A stretch of 64,000 nucleotides of DNA from Austropuccinia psidii (lineage: Eukaryota > Basidiomycota > Pucciniomycetes > Pucciniales > Sphaerophragmiaceae), in contig JALGQZ010000001.1 of NCBI GenBank assembly GCA_023105745.1, positions 68,776,937 to 68,840,936 on the forward strand, written 5' to 3'. Positions within the stretch are counted from its first letter, which is position 1. Each line of letters starts with the position of its first letter. A program made the translations under genes and the position numbers. Below, piece after piece: positions 36,585 to 49,064 of this stretch. A model generated the notes under the pieces. The model saw nothing but the letters and a program-made list of their open reading frames with translations. It did not search any database and had not been told where the DNA came from.

Positions 36585-38497
36585 TGAAAGATGTGTCTAT
36601 GAAACTGTTGATAATATTACTATTAATCGACGGAACTATGACTGTTCTTATGAAATATAATAATAAAGATTATTATAACAACAATTAAATAATTAAAAAA
36701 ATATTTCTTTTATGTGCTATACACTACTAGTGATTATAACAGTAAGCAGTAATTGTCTACAAGAATCAATTACAAGAAGAATTTCTTAATAAAAACTTCT
36801 TTTATTAAAATAATAAAATTATTTTAATATATATTTATCTTTTACAAGAATAATTATAAAGGTAACTCTTGAAGAAAACTATGAATAGAGAAAAACTTTA
36901 AGAATTATGATAAATCACTCACTATTAATCCAATGAACCTTTTAGAAGATAATAGTAGGGGGATTAGACATAGAATTCTGGATTTTAATGGATCAAAATT
37001 GATTTATAACAATAAGAAAGCAATATATAGGTGAATTCTATGATTTCACGCCTTTCTGATTGATTTCTGAAAGAATAAAATATTCAAGAAGAGTTTTACT
37101 AATACTTACTTGTTGGTACTAAAGGTATAATTGAATAATGTGATGATTTTGAAAAAAAAAGCAAGAGGAAGCCTTGTTTAAGTCTAAGACAGCACACAGA
37201 GGTGGGCCACGGAGCAAACTGAAAATCCAGTGAGGGAGAAAACCATAAACCTTCTTGTATTATTTATTGCATCATTTGTTGTCACATAAGATTATCATAA
37301 TTACTTGATTGAGGCTTTTATGTGACTACCAACCCATTTATGGTTAAGAATAAAAGGAGTAACAACTGTAAATCTTCTTTAATTCCAAAATAAACATTTA
37401 TTTGTCAAAGTTATCAATGTTATTGGAATTTTCATCACAGAATGTATTTTCTGTAAATTTTTAAAGATTCTGTGTTTCAGGTGGAATCTTCAAAAATGGA
37501 CTGTAAGTAAAACTTCCAATTTTACATATAAAAATATAATTCTTTGTTTTATTTGAATTATATAGCTATTAATTGGTCCTGAAAGCTTCAGAAAGATTCA
37601 TTAAGAATTGTATTTTCAATGAATTTCTGAAGTGTTTACCTCATTTCTATGTAGAATTGCAAATAGCAGTATATGGATGATTGCTATGAGTTAAATTGAT
37701 TGATACTAGTCAAAAAAGGGTGTTAATTACTCTTTTCGGGCTTATCCATGGAGATTAATCAAGAATTGACATGGTTTAAGGAGTCTAAGTGTCTCTTTAC
37801 CTCCTTGGCACATCAAAATAGCAGGTCATTTGCTATTTTCTTATCATTTACTGAAGTTGTAACATGGTGACCAAGTTCCCAAAAGGTTTTAGTTTATTAA
37901 TTGAGCTAAGATCAGCCAAGCATCCAATATTTGAAGCTGTTCACACCTCAGAGGCCTCAGAAGTTGGGTACCCTGGCTCTCTTTGATGTCTTTTGTCCCC
38001 CTTGACTATTTTCCATGTCAAAAATAGAAATTCAAGCTTCAAGATATCCACTATGGGTGTACCAAAAGTTTATGTAAGAATACCATAATATTAAGTACCA
38101 CAAACAAGCATAACACTATTCATAGTGTATATGTAACATGGTATTTCTCACATTCCCATTATTTTGGCATGAAATTGAGAAAAACAAACATTTTCATGGC
38201 TCTTTTATGTGGTATTGATGATGTGGTATTGAAGTATCTTCCATATTACCACCTCAAAGAGTTGATTTGAGCTTATTCACTCTATTGAGCGACCCTAGGA
38301 GAAATTTTGTGTAGAATCCAAATCTCACCTTAAATTCATGGATCTACTTACTCAATAAAAAGTGATGAATCTTTTCTGAAATCAAAAATGATGAATTTTG
38401 AATATATGCATGACTTATGGGTTATTCTTAGTTCAGAATTTACTTTTACATTAATTGTGGGCTGTTTGGGTATGTAAAATATATGTCAAGGCTCACA
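36585..38497 (-). repeat. 5' LTR of element F
   Basis: 1913 bp matching 26471-28368. The right end AAGGCTCACA is the intact TGTGAGCCTT start, and the left end TGAAAGATGTGTC is the terminus next to the primer site. The duplication AGTAG follows at 38498-38502. Confidence 0.9.
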
Positions 38498-38502
38498 AGT
38501 AG

Positions 38503-38645
38503 TGTATAACAGGTAAAAGCAGTAATTGATGAATTAATCATTGAAATTGTGGTTATAATAATTTTATTATTATATTTTATAAGACGAGTCACATTATTGT
38601 TTCTTAATAGTAATATTATCAACAATTTCATAGACACATCTTACA
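38503..38645 (+). repeat. Solo LTR Q, right part
   Basis: Last 143 bp of LTR Q, ending CATAGACACATCTTACA. This is the complement of the left end of the F LTRs. Together with 24771-26470 it makes a 1843-bp LTR. Confidence 0.75.
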
Positions 38646-40293
38646 TGCAAAAATGTGAAAGAAGCAACACTATTGGATTCCCAATTGAAATCTACATATA
38701 TAACTCTTTTATGTCATATCTGTAAGCCTAATACTTACTGAGATAACCTGAATATATGAGCTTTCACGATCAGTGCATATATTGATGGCTTTTAGCTTAA
38801 AAAATTTGGATTAAACATGATAATGAGCTGATTAAAAAATAAAATTACCAAAAAATAGCTGGAATAATAAGTATATAAGACTTATCTGGAAAGTTGTAAA
38901 CAAAGTGAAAATTTAAAAGGGATATTGGGCAAAATAACAATAGCTGTTGACCGCTTCAAGTTGAAAGTTGTTCAAACATAAAAAGGAATTAATATTAACA
39001 TTATACTAGCTCATGAATAAATAATTATGTAATTTGTATCATGATATTCATGGTAAAAGGCTATGAAATAATGGTTTGAAGTCCAAAATAGTAAGTTTTG
39101 ACAGAAAAGATAGCCACAAGAAAAATCATCAAAAATAGAATTTTGATGATTGAATGAAATAATCTTAACAGATTCTTGAAGAAATTCCAAGATTTCAGAA
39201 TTAACTCTCTGAATTGCTTTATCTTGAAAACCTAAAAGTTATTAATGATCAAAGGTGAGGTCAAAAATGAGCATTTATGATCAATAACTCTCATCATATT
39301 TCAATTTCAAAAGTTGAATAAGACATAAAACCGGTTGATATTCTTATTTTCCATATAAAAATACTACAATTCATGAAAATAAATAATTTTCCAAGCTTAT
39401 GACATCAGAAAATTGGAGTAATAGTGATAACTCTAAAAAGTGGCACAATAATGAGACAAAAGGCTTAATAAGGATATAATCATCACCAAAACTTAAAATA
39501 CTGATAAATGCCATTATATAAAAGAAGTAAACATCTACTAGAGGGTATCTTGTCACTAGAAGGAAGGATCTTTACACTAACAGCACCCCTTCTGCCTCCA
39601 TTTCCCCCTAAGATGCAAAAAAAACAAAAAAAAAGTTAAATTTTGTCATTTCTTAAGATGAAATTCTTATATTATGAAAGCAAACATTTTATCTAATATT
39701 AATAACTATTTTAAATTTGATTACATAATTTTTTTTTGTCATCTGTTAAGTTCTCTTAAAATCTCTAAATTCATGTAAAAATAGTAAAATTTGTAATATT
39801 CTCTATTTTTTATTGTAGATACAGTTTAAATAAGCTTCATTTACATTATTAGAGGTAAATTAATTTAAAAAAAATATTCTAAATATTAAAAGAAAGCTGT
39901 TTTCTCCTATTATAATATTTTTCTCTATTATCATTAATAATAATTGTCTTATTAATATATATGGTATTTATATTAATATATAACTTTAATATTGTATTAT
40001 TGTTGTTATTAATTTTATTTCTTAATAAAAAACAATTCTTTATGCATTTATCAATTTTTTGTGAAATAACTCAATTGTTAGCAATATATTAATGTATCTT
40101 ATACTAATATATTTATTCTATCATATTACTTTATTAATTCTTAATATTAGAATTATTTTTTTGCATTACTTATAGTGATTATTTATTATTATGATCACTT
40201 TGAACTTCATTACCCATTAAAATAAGGACATTAATACCAAAATAAGTAAAATATTAGAAATCTTCACTTATTGTTTCATAGTCAAACCTTACA
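38646..40293 (+). repeat. Solo LTR P, right part
   Basis: Continuation of LTR P, ending AAACCTTACA at 40293. It aligns inversely with the E/H LTR: 39530-39580 with 45260-45310, and 40240-40293 with 44550-44605. Small ORFs here (39371-39556) are not convincing. Confidence 0.72.
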
Positions 40294-43200
40294 TATTTTT
40301 TCAATAATATCAAGAAAATCCTAAGACTGACTGCATTTCTTTCTTGATTTGTGAAAATAGGTTTTAGTAGTATTTCAGCTAATTAGATTTTTTCTTTACC
40401 CAAAAATAGTACAGATGAAACATGTCCAAGTGATTTTCTCTCATTATATGCAAAATGACATTTTTTCAAGGATATTTTCATATTTCCTCAAACTACTTTT
40501 TGTAAAAACCTTTTAAGTCTTGTCAGGTGATTTTCCCAAGTCTCTGAGTAAACTCTTCAAGGAATATGGTATTAACAATTCTTTGATAATAAGAAGGTAA
40601 GCTATTTATACCAAATGGAATTCTTAGGTATTCATATATGCCACAGTAGACTATTATTCTTATTAGCTTTCTGGAACTCTCTTCCAAGAGATTTTGGTTT
40701 AAACACTTGAGAGTATTAATGGCTGTAGCTAACTTACCCTGTGACATTGTGTTAATGTCTCATGGATTCTAGGTATTGGATATCTGTCAGGGATGGTATA
40801 GGTATTTAAATCTCTAAGGTGCCCTACCATCCTTTATTTACCATTCTTCCAAGTTACAATAACAGGTGTAGCTAGCTGTAACTGCTCATTATGTACTGTT
40901 TCCCATGAAAACCCTAGGTCCATTAGCTCTTTAATGTGTACCTCTAGGACTTCTCTAGCTTGTGGGACGCCTGGATAAGCTGGTCTTCTTGAAAGGGGTG
41001 GATAATGTCCTTCTATATTCCGAATAATATTTAAACCATGTAAAATAATGGAGCCTAGTGGCTCTTTTTCAGTTGTAAAGGCATTTTTGTTTCTATGTAA
41101 CGACTAAATTAACTCATATTTAATTTTTATGTTAATTAATTATTGAATTCTGCCTCTTTCAATTGTTAGCTTACAATTAAGTGTTTCTCTGGGATTGTAT
41201 TTTTATTTTTTATGAAGGTCATTGGTTTCTTATTATTTAAGAAGCCAAAGGTTTGTCTTTTATTGTCTCCTATGGTAGGATACCTATCTTTTTGGTGTGA
41301 GATATCTATGCCATAAATTGATAAGTAAGCATTTCCAAATATGAAAACGGTTACTGGTAGAACTATCCATTAGTACAAATTCTAGTTAAATCTTATACAT
41401 GGAGATTGTTGTGGGAAAATCAAATTTCAATCAACAATTGCAAAATTCCAAGGGGTATCATGATTTCACTTGCACTACTAAGCTTAACCCCTTTGTATTG
41501 GTAGAAGCTTTTCTTTCAATATGGCATAAGTGTTTTTAAATAATAATTTCCAACACAGGTGCAGTGTGATCATGGGTACAAAAATTGTCTTTGCCTCTTG
41601 ATTGTCCAGAATAACAATATTTATATTTGATTTTCCATATTTATAGCCCATTCCTTTTGAAGGTTTGGTTCTATGCAATTTAACATCTTGTGCATTTTCA
41701 AGGCATTTATCAGATGTTCTTATTTGTGGCCAATTTGAGCTCACATATAGTAATTCCTAGATTAAATACACATTGTTATTTTGTGCAATAATTAGGTTTT
41801 TTCATAACTTTCAGAGGTTTCTGATTCTTAAATATCTTTTCCAGAAGCAGATTTTCCTTATTTATAATTGTGGTTTTCTGTTTCCATAATTTCACTAATT
41901 TTTGCCTTCTTAAAAAAATATTTGGCTAAGTGCCAAATACCGCCACATTTATTGAATTTTATTTTCTCATTAGTGTTATTTGGTTTTTAAAGATTGTTTT
42001 GGTTTATCTTTCTTAATATATTTTGTGTTTGAGCTTTTTATGTCCAGCTTTTTCCATGTTATTCCAATTTTGGTTCTTTTCACAATGTCCTCCAGTTCTT
42101 TAATTAATTCTTCTGTGAGAAAGGTTCTATGAAAATCCTTCTCAGGGCATGTTCCAGTTCTCCTCCACACCTTTTGAGTGTTTTTACACCATTTCTTTGC
42201 AAAATCTCTGGATATAATGCATTTAATCTTTTAATTTGGTTTAAGAACCAAATTAAAGGTTGGTCTTTCTCTGGGTCAAATAATGAGTTTTCAAATGAAT
42301 TTTCTATTTTATACCTCCAAGAATCATGTTCCCACTTGGTGATCATCTGATTTTTCCACAAAGACAAGGTATTGTTGCCATTTGCTTGTCTTATGACATA
42401 ATAGAATCTCTTTCCAGATTATTAAAATAATGAATGTAATCTTGCAGTGATTAATTCATCTGTTATGGAAGAATCTTTGTGTGACATGTGGATTTTTTAA
42501 ATAAATGACATGTTGTTATATTATCCTTCACCTGTAAATGTTGAAAATTATTTGATTGGAGGTTCTTCTTTTATTAAGACTTGGTTGCTGTCTTTATGAC
42601 TCAGGTCTGCTATGAAGGGACTTGTTAGCTCTTCCTTCAGCTTAACAGAATGTTTTATGTGAGGAAGTGGGGTTGATAACTTTGGAATATTTAAGTTAGC
42701 CTCACTTCTTTTATCCATTTTCTCACTAATGAGTCTTATTTCACTTTTAATTCAATATTCAAGATTCATTTTTTCTCCCTCAATTTTTTCTAAATGGTCC
42801 TAAAGTAGTTTTTGGAGTGATGAAGTCCTTTCTTTGAATATTTCAAAAGAATTGGAAATTTTTTCAATCTTTCTGTTACTTTATCAATACTTTAGTCATA
42901 ATTTATTGTGAAAGTCTTTTCTTTGATATATTTGATGTACTTATACAGATCTTGTTGTCCTTGTATTTATTTTTGAGTATTTTCAATAAGAATTTTTGGT
43001 TTGTTATTTTAAACCAAAATTTAATATTGACTATTGATTTTTTATTTTTTTACAAGAATTTGGGATAAAGATAATATACTAATCTTTACTTATTTTAGTG
43101 ATGTTGAAACTTCTTCAATGTATTTTAAAGTTAAGATACTACTTTTAATTTCTAATACACCATTTACAATCTCAGGAGACAAGTTATTTCTATGGAAAAG

Positions 43201-43866
43201 ATGGTTGTCTCATTCTTTGATCCTCTTTGTCTTTGAATTCTATTAATGTTCTGGCCATGTTGAAAACATTGTTCATGGCATCTTTTTTAGATACTTGGAA
43301 TTATGTAACTAGAAGAATATGGTTTCTTCGAGTTCTTTTTCTTGTTTTTCCTCTTCTTGGGGAGGTTGTTTGACTTGTAGAAGATACTAGAGCTTCTTCC
43401 TTCCTTGCTTCCCTATTTTTGCTGTAAAAGTATTTAATCTTTTTGATCTTAAAATTGGATTATATTCCATTCCGCCCATTGGAGTATCTCACTATCTCTC
43501 CCTCCTTCAGGAATTTCTTGGGGATGTTACAGGAGTTCATTACTCCTTGGTGGATTTGTGGAAGAGTTTATCAGTCTTTGTCTTTGGAGACTGTGTAATT
43601 TTGTTTGTACTGGCTCATGTATATGTCTATCTTAGCCCCCTTAATTCTGATTTGTCTCTGTTTGAATGACTCATACTTAATTCTAATTCAGATTCAGAAA
43701 TAATGAGCATTTCAGGGGGTTTCTTTTGGGATATAGAACTCCCTTGTGGGGATTCTGTTCCACTAGGGATTTTTACCTTTCTTTTCCCTTTTGTGGGATC
43801 ATTTCTACTTTGAAGTCCACCTCAATCTGATTGGGTGAAGTCTTGGGACCTTCTTTCAGTAGTCAT
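40294..43866 (-). pseudogene. gag, protease and RT of element E/H (right half)
   Basis: Decayed minus-strand gag-pol. Pieces: Gag start at ATG 43866 (MTTERRSQ), Gag middle with MSLWKNQMITKWEHDSWRYKIENSF (42367-42104), a degenerate zinc knuckle near 41950, and protease region (41744-41484). RT follows, with IRIPFGINSLPSYYQR (40747-40523), then [10 protein letters not shown] and an LGHVSS segment down to 40294. It breaks off after the segment matching GFAGYYRQ of B, and the missing continuation is found at 24628 and leftward. The overlapping +1 frame is also recognisable (43560-43230), with MNSC..PKKFL and NVFNMARTLIEF. Confidence 0.82.
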
Positions 43867-44549
43867 ATTGAGAAATAAAGATATAAAGAAGAAAGTAGAG
43901 AAAAAAATAAAAAATTCCTTTTATGACAATTCATGAGAGGTGCTTGCTTCCAGAGTCCTGAATGGCGGGTCCTGAAAAACCAAATTATTGGGTTTTATTT
44001 TCTTACCACTGCCTGATTTTAGAGAAAATTGACAAGTTTCTTCCACGAATCTTTAAACAGTGGTTTAATTGTCCTCTGTTGGGTTATCATTAAACACTGA
44101 AAAAAGACATATAAATATAAGTCTTTTTTCAAAAAGTGTATTTTTTGGAAAGATATGGAAATCTTCATGTAAAAAATTGTTTTTTATCTTTTTATATAAG
44201 ACAAATACGTAAAAAACAAATGAAATGAATTTTCATTTTTTTATTTTTTTGAATAATAATAAAAATATCATTATTTGGTTAAACTATAATATAAACCTTT
44301 ATATTAAATTCATAAATATCTTATTTCACTACTAGAATAACTTAAAGAGCGTATTGAAAGTCTAAGGATGTGAAAAACCACGTGTACAACAATAAAATAA
44401 ACTTACAAATGCCTCAATGGATTTTAGACTTAATAAATATGAAATTAATATATAATTTTATGATTATAGGTATAGTTTATTGCTTGATAAACTCAACTTG
44501 AATCTTTTTATGAGGTCTGGTAAGTAGATATCATGGCATGACTGCCAAA
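43867..44549 (-). other. Leader and decayed primer site of element E/H
   Basis: A+T-rich leader. Next to the LTR the minus strand reads TTTGGCAGTCATGCCATGATAT, aligned with the TTTGGGGGCCCAGCCGTGATAT of B, so the primer site has decayed. There is no ORF. Confidence 0.6.
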
Positions 44550-46210
44550 TGTAATATTTGACTTTCAAACAATAAGTAAGTATTACTAATATTTCATTTA
44601 TTGTACTCTGAATTTCATAATTCAAATGAGTAAGAAGATTGCAAATAATTATAATAATAAAATATTATCATAATTGTGGTGTATAAATATTTACTTTATT
44701 CAAAAAGAGCAAAATAATATAACAGAATGAACAAATAGATATTTAATAATTGATATATTTCTGGAACTTTATTATTGTTACAAACAATTAGAAAATGTGT
44801 GAAAATTTTATATTTAATAAGTCAAAAAATTATAACAATAATATGACTAATATGAAAGGTAAATATCAATATAAATATTATTTATATTAATTATAGAACT
44901 ACTAAGAGTAATATTAGAGAGAAATTATCAATATAATAGAAAAAAGACTACTTTTTAAACTTGATATAATAATTTTGATTGATTTTATGCCAAGGAATGT
45001 GAATATAACTTATTTAAATTTTCTTTAAAAAAAAGATAGACGGAATTACAAATCCTACTATTTTTAAATGGATTGAGACCTTTTAAGAAAAATTAACAAC
45101 TGACAATAAAAATTGGATTTTATCAAATAAAAAATCATTATGTCTGTTAGATAAATCTTTGGAATTAAATGATATAAGAGTTTCATATTCATAAATAAAG
45201 AAAATGACCTTTTGTCTTGTGTTTTTATTGTATTTGTTGCACCTGAGGGGAAACAGAGGAAGAAGATGTCCTTTTATAGTAAAGATCCTTCCTTGTGGTG
45301 ACCAGATACCTGCTAGTAAACATATAAAAATGACATCTGCTTGGGTTTATCATTAATTTAAGGTTTGATGATGGTTGAATCAGTATTAAACCTTTTAATC
45401 TCATTATTACACCATTTTTTGAAGTTCTCACTAGAAATCCAATTTGATGACATAATAAGCTTTGAATGCGAATTTTTTTCATGGATTAAAGTAGTTTTAA
45501 TTGTAAAATACTAATATTAATAAGTTCCATCTCTTATGCCACTATTAAACATAAAATAAGATTAGAGTTACTGATAAGAAATGATTGTATTTTTGCCTCA
45601 GCTTTGATCCTCAATACAATTTAGATTTTTCAGGCTACTGCAATTGAGAGGGTTGATTATACTGGCTTGTCATGTACTTAATAATGTTCCAAGATTTTTT
45701 CATTGAATGAAATAATCAAAATTCCATTTTTGATGATTTTTCTTGTAATTCTTCTTTTCTGTAAAAATTTACTATTTTGGACTTCCAACCACGATTTCAA
45801 GGGGTTATACCCTGAATATAATGCTCATAAATTACTTAATTATTAAATTATTAACTAGCAGAAGATGAATATAAAAGCCTTTGAAATTTTGGACCACTTT
45901 TAATTTTAAGTGCTCAACGGGTATTGCTATTTTAACCACTTTCCCCTTGTTATTCTTAACCTATTTTAAAACTTGTGAAACAAAGCTTATATCTTCATTT
46001 TTACAGGTAGCTTGTGGTAAATTTATTTTTTAATAAGGTCTTTATCATGTATATTTCAAAGAATATGAGCTTAAAACCATGTATCTATGCACTAATCATA
46101 AAAGTGCATATAGCCAGGCTTTCTCAGTACACATTGTATTTACAGATATGTAATGAAATTGGAATATGTGTAATATTTAATGTGGAATGAAGTGGTTTAA
46201 TTTTGAAAAG
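44550..46210 (-). repeat. 5' LTR of element E/H, truncated at its start
   Basis: Left end TGTAATATTTGAC (terminus next to the leader) aligns with the reverse of LTR P's end. 45770-46190 aligns with the other E/H LTR at 21816-22250. The beginning of the LTR (the GGCTCACA side) is missing after about 46210. Confidence 0.72.
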
Positions 46211-48459
46211 GTTAACAGGTAGAGCTAAGCCACTAAAAAGTGACTTATCACAAAAAGGATTATAATAAAATTCAAAAGAAAGAGGAAATACACATCTTTG
46301 AAATATAGAGCTCCCATAAACAGAGGACAAACAATAAAAAATTCATTCAAGCTCAAAGCAAGAACTGCACATCAATCTCAATTTTTACCTCTAGGCTGAT
46401 AATTTAGAAAAGAGGACTAACCCAGCCAAATTGGTACTCAAAATGAAGCCCCCATTCAAAATGAAGCTCTTAAAGAGGGCTATCTAATTGTACTAGCCAA
46501 ATTGAGATATAATCAGATTTACATATGTTATAATCAAACAAAGACCAAATAAGGGTGAACAAAATATTCACCTCCCATGTAAATTCCACAGATTAAGTGT
46601 GAGATACTTAGAATGGGGTCATTTTGGAAAGAGTAAACTGAGGTATTTCTCATATTTTCATCAAGACTCTTGTAGCTCAACTTTATCAAGACTTGACAAG
46701 CAAAATACATTAATACATTATTTGAGGAAAATGCATATCTGAGTAATGGAACTTAAAATTGGTATAACTTTGCCATATTTAAAGATACACATACCAAATG
46801 AGGAACAATTGTGTAGATCTCATAGGTGGATAATTCATGAGCCACGTTTAAGCTCTCTCTATTGAAAACTGGAAAAACCAACACAGTTTTGAAGTCAAAA
46901 TCCCATAGTACAGCCAAAACTCAAATACTGTTGGATAGATTTGCATATTCTTGAGTATGAAGTGTCAATTATACAAAGAATCTTCTTTATCCTTCAATAA
47001 ATCATATATTTTCGTGTATGGGGACCCCATACAAGCACTGTAAAGCATTCTAAATTTCAGAAATGTCATAAGAGGGCTGTGAGGACCCCAAATGAAAATT
47101 TCAACTGTTCATTGTGGAAGAATTCCCAGACGTGGGTTGACAGCCCCATCTGAGACTAATATAGGTCTTAACGGGCTGTATAGACCACAAGCCTTACCTT
47201 GAAAGTCAAAAATCCTCCACTCTTTCTACATGAATAGGACCAGAGGTCTTTCCCACCCATTTTTGGGATAAAAAGGGACCTTCCTCCACCCAAATGAGAA
47301 ATCCCCCACCTTATGTTCCACTCATTCATATTACAGCTGTTTACTCACAACTATACTCTTGGAAATAATCAATTATGATTATAGTTATAGTTACTTTAGT
47401 CATTATTATAATAAATGAATTGCTAATCACCACATAATGGGATTTCAGAAGGGCTAAACACCACCCTTCTTCAATAGTAAAGCCTTAAAAAACTATAAAT
47501 ATAATTGTTTATCTTATGACTACATGTCAAAGCTATAGATAAAGCATGTTAATACTAATTATAAGATTCATCATGGAATCAGCCTCAAAATATGACCATC
47601 ATTATCCAATGAAGATGAAGTGAAAGGGTGAAAATTACTGACCTAAGCAGTCAGTATTCACTATTAAGAGTGGAGAGAAAACAAAGAATACAAATGGATA
47701 CAATAGAATAAAAAAGGAGTGGCCAGTTCATGTGAGAAGTTGACATCTTGATTCTTTCAGGTCAAAATCGCAGTTCCATGATTGGTGAATTTCTGTATTT
47801 GTTGCTTTAAGAAATATAACTAAACTATATTTAGGACTGAACTCGTAATATTGGAAGTAGCCAAATTATTTATTTGAATTGTGCCTAAGGTGAAATTCTC
47901 TAAAGGGGGTTTTGACTGAAGGCTGCATGACTGAATTGAGTTTTACAATTATGTAATGAGCTTAAAATCTTGATGACTGGTATTTGAAATTTTTTGGCCA
48001 CACTCCTTCAAAGTCCTTGGAAAGTATTCCCTTGGGGAGTACTTTACTATTGATGGTAAAAACTGGTTGAAGAAAGAGACTGGTCTTTATTGGTTTCAAT
48101 TGCTCATTATGGCCCCTCACTCGTGTGGTGGATGTCCTTGAGTGAATTAACACTGATGAAAATGGGGAGGATTTGAGTGAAAGGGGCTTAATCACTTTAC
48201 AAAATGAGAAATAATGGGTTCATGCCCATTCTGATGGATTGGGGATAGCAAGAGCTGACACTGTGGGGAAAATGATCCATTTTCAAGAGTTTGGGGTCAG
48301 GGTTCATTGAGAAGGACCCATGGGCTCTTTATGGAATGTTGGAATTTGAGGAATGAAGGGATTCCCATAAACATGATGGCAAAGTTTGGGAAAACCAGGG
48401 TTCATGGACATTTTGGGCTTGGGGGCTCAAAAAGGAACTTTAAAGCCCCCTGAGGGGTG
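46211..48459. other. Unassigned old repeat sequence
   Basis: No convincing gene. 47620-47830 resembles the family II LTRs C and D (for example near 10240-10400 and 55880-56050), so a minus-oriented LTR fragment is likely. 46560-47560 has the look of an LTR (GATAAAAAGGGACC near 47268, a long A+T stretch around 47370-47410), but I could not find its ends. Element S inserted at 48459, and this sequence continues at 55404. Confidence 0.4.
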
Positions 48460-49064
48460 TGTCACAGCCAAGGAGGCAGGGGCATTACCAATCATATTCT
48501 ACAATCATTACTTCATTGATACCCCTCAAAACCCAATCAGCAAGGGGGTTTCATTCAACAGTCTCCAAATACAGTTTTCAGATCTCAATACAGTTTCATA
48601 CAGGCAAGACCCAAATACAGGATTCACCAAATACAGTCCTGTAATCAATACAGGCGCAAATACCTGTATTGACTGTATAACCTGTATTGGATTCACCAAT
48701 ACAGGATTCAATCCCACATCCAACTTCTTCCAGCATACAGACAAGTATCTCAGCACTCAAACTCCAAGGCTGGTATTTCTCACATATACCAGCCCCTCTT
48801 CACCCACCTGGGGGTTTTTCCCCCAGTTAATTAAAATATTGGATTTATTATTTAATATTATTTTATTTCTCATTTAAGAAATATTATTTTATTATTTATT
48901 AAGTTAGTCTTTGCCTTCCCTCACCTGTTCAGTAGAGTCCTGGTGCCCATATCCTTTATTAATCCTTTTCTCTTTTCTGAACAGGTTGAAACAGTGGTAC
49001 AGGATTATTTGTGGTTGGCTCTTTATTATTGCTTTTGTTTTGTCTCTCTTACCTTTTATGCTTA
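48460..49064 (+). repeat. 5' LTR of element S, truncated
   Basis: It begins TGTCACAGCCAAGG and follows LTRs 54670-55398 and 60696-61473 up to TGCTTATTA near 49064, where it runs straight into RT sequence. It carries the cluster of AATACAG and CTGTATT motifs (about 48590-48710). Confidence 0.9.

Larger units (their letters stand above)
26471..38497 (-). mobile_element. Complete but decayed Ty3/Gypsy element F (family I)
   Basis: Minus-strand element with both LTRs, primer site, gag-pol remnants and a perfect target duplication: AGTAG at 26466-26470 and 38498-38502. Without the nested solo LTR R (1.8 kb) it is about 10.2 kb, the same size as B. The LTRs differ clearly more than those of B, so it is older. 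It inserted antiparallel into LTR Q, giving a 1.7-kb inverted repeat around 26470. Confidence 0.92.

Noticed and set aside
46211..48459. Possible host gene in the largest unassigned stretch
   Set aside because: Only short ORFs, no splice-consistent coding pattern. Part resembles a family II LTR.
48386..48877. ORF across the family II LTR start (163 codons), with counterparts at 54594-55067 and 60673-61185
   Set aside because: It runs across the LTR boundary into unrelated flanks. An 8-bp deletion shifts its frame in the 3' LTR of S. The repeated motif in this LTR explains its regular protein-like look.
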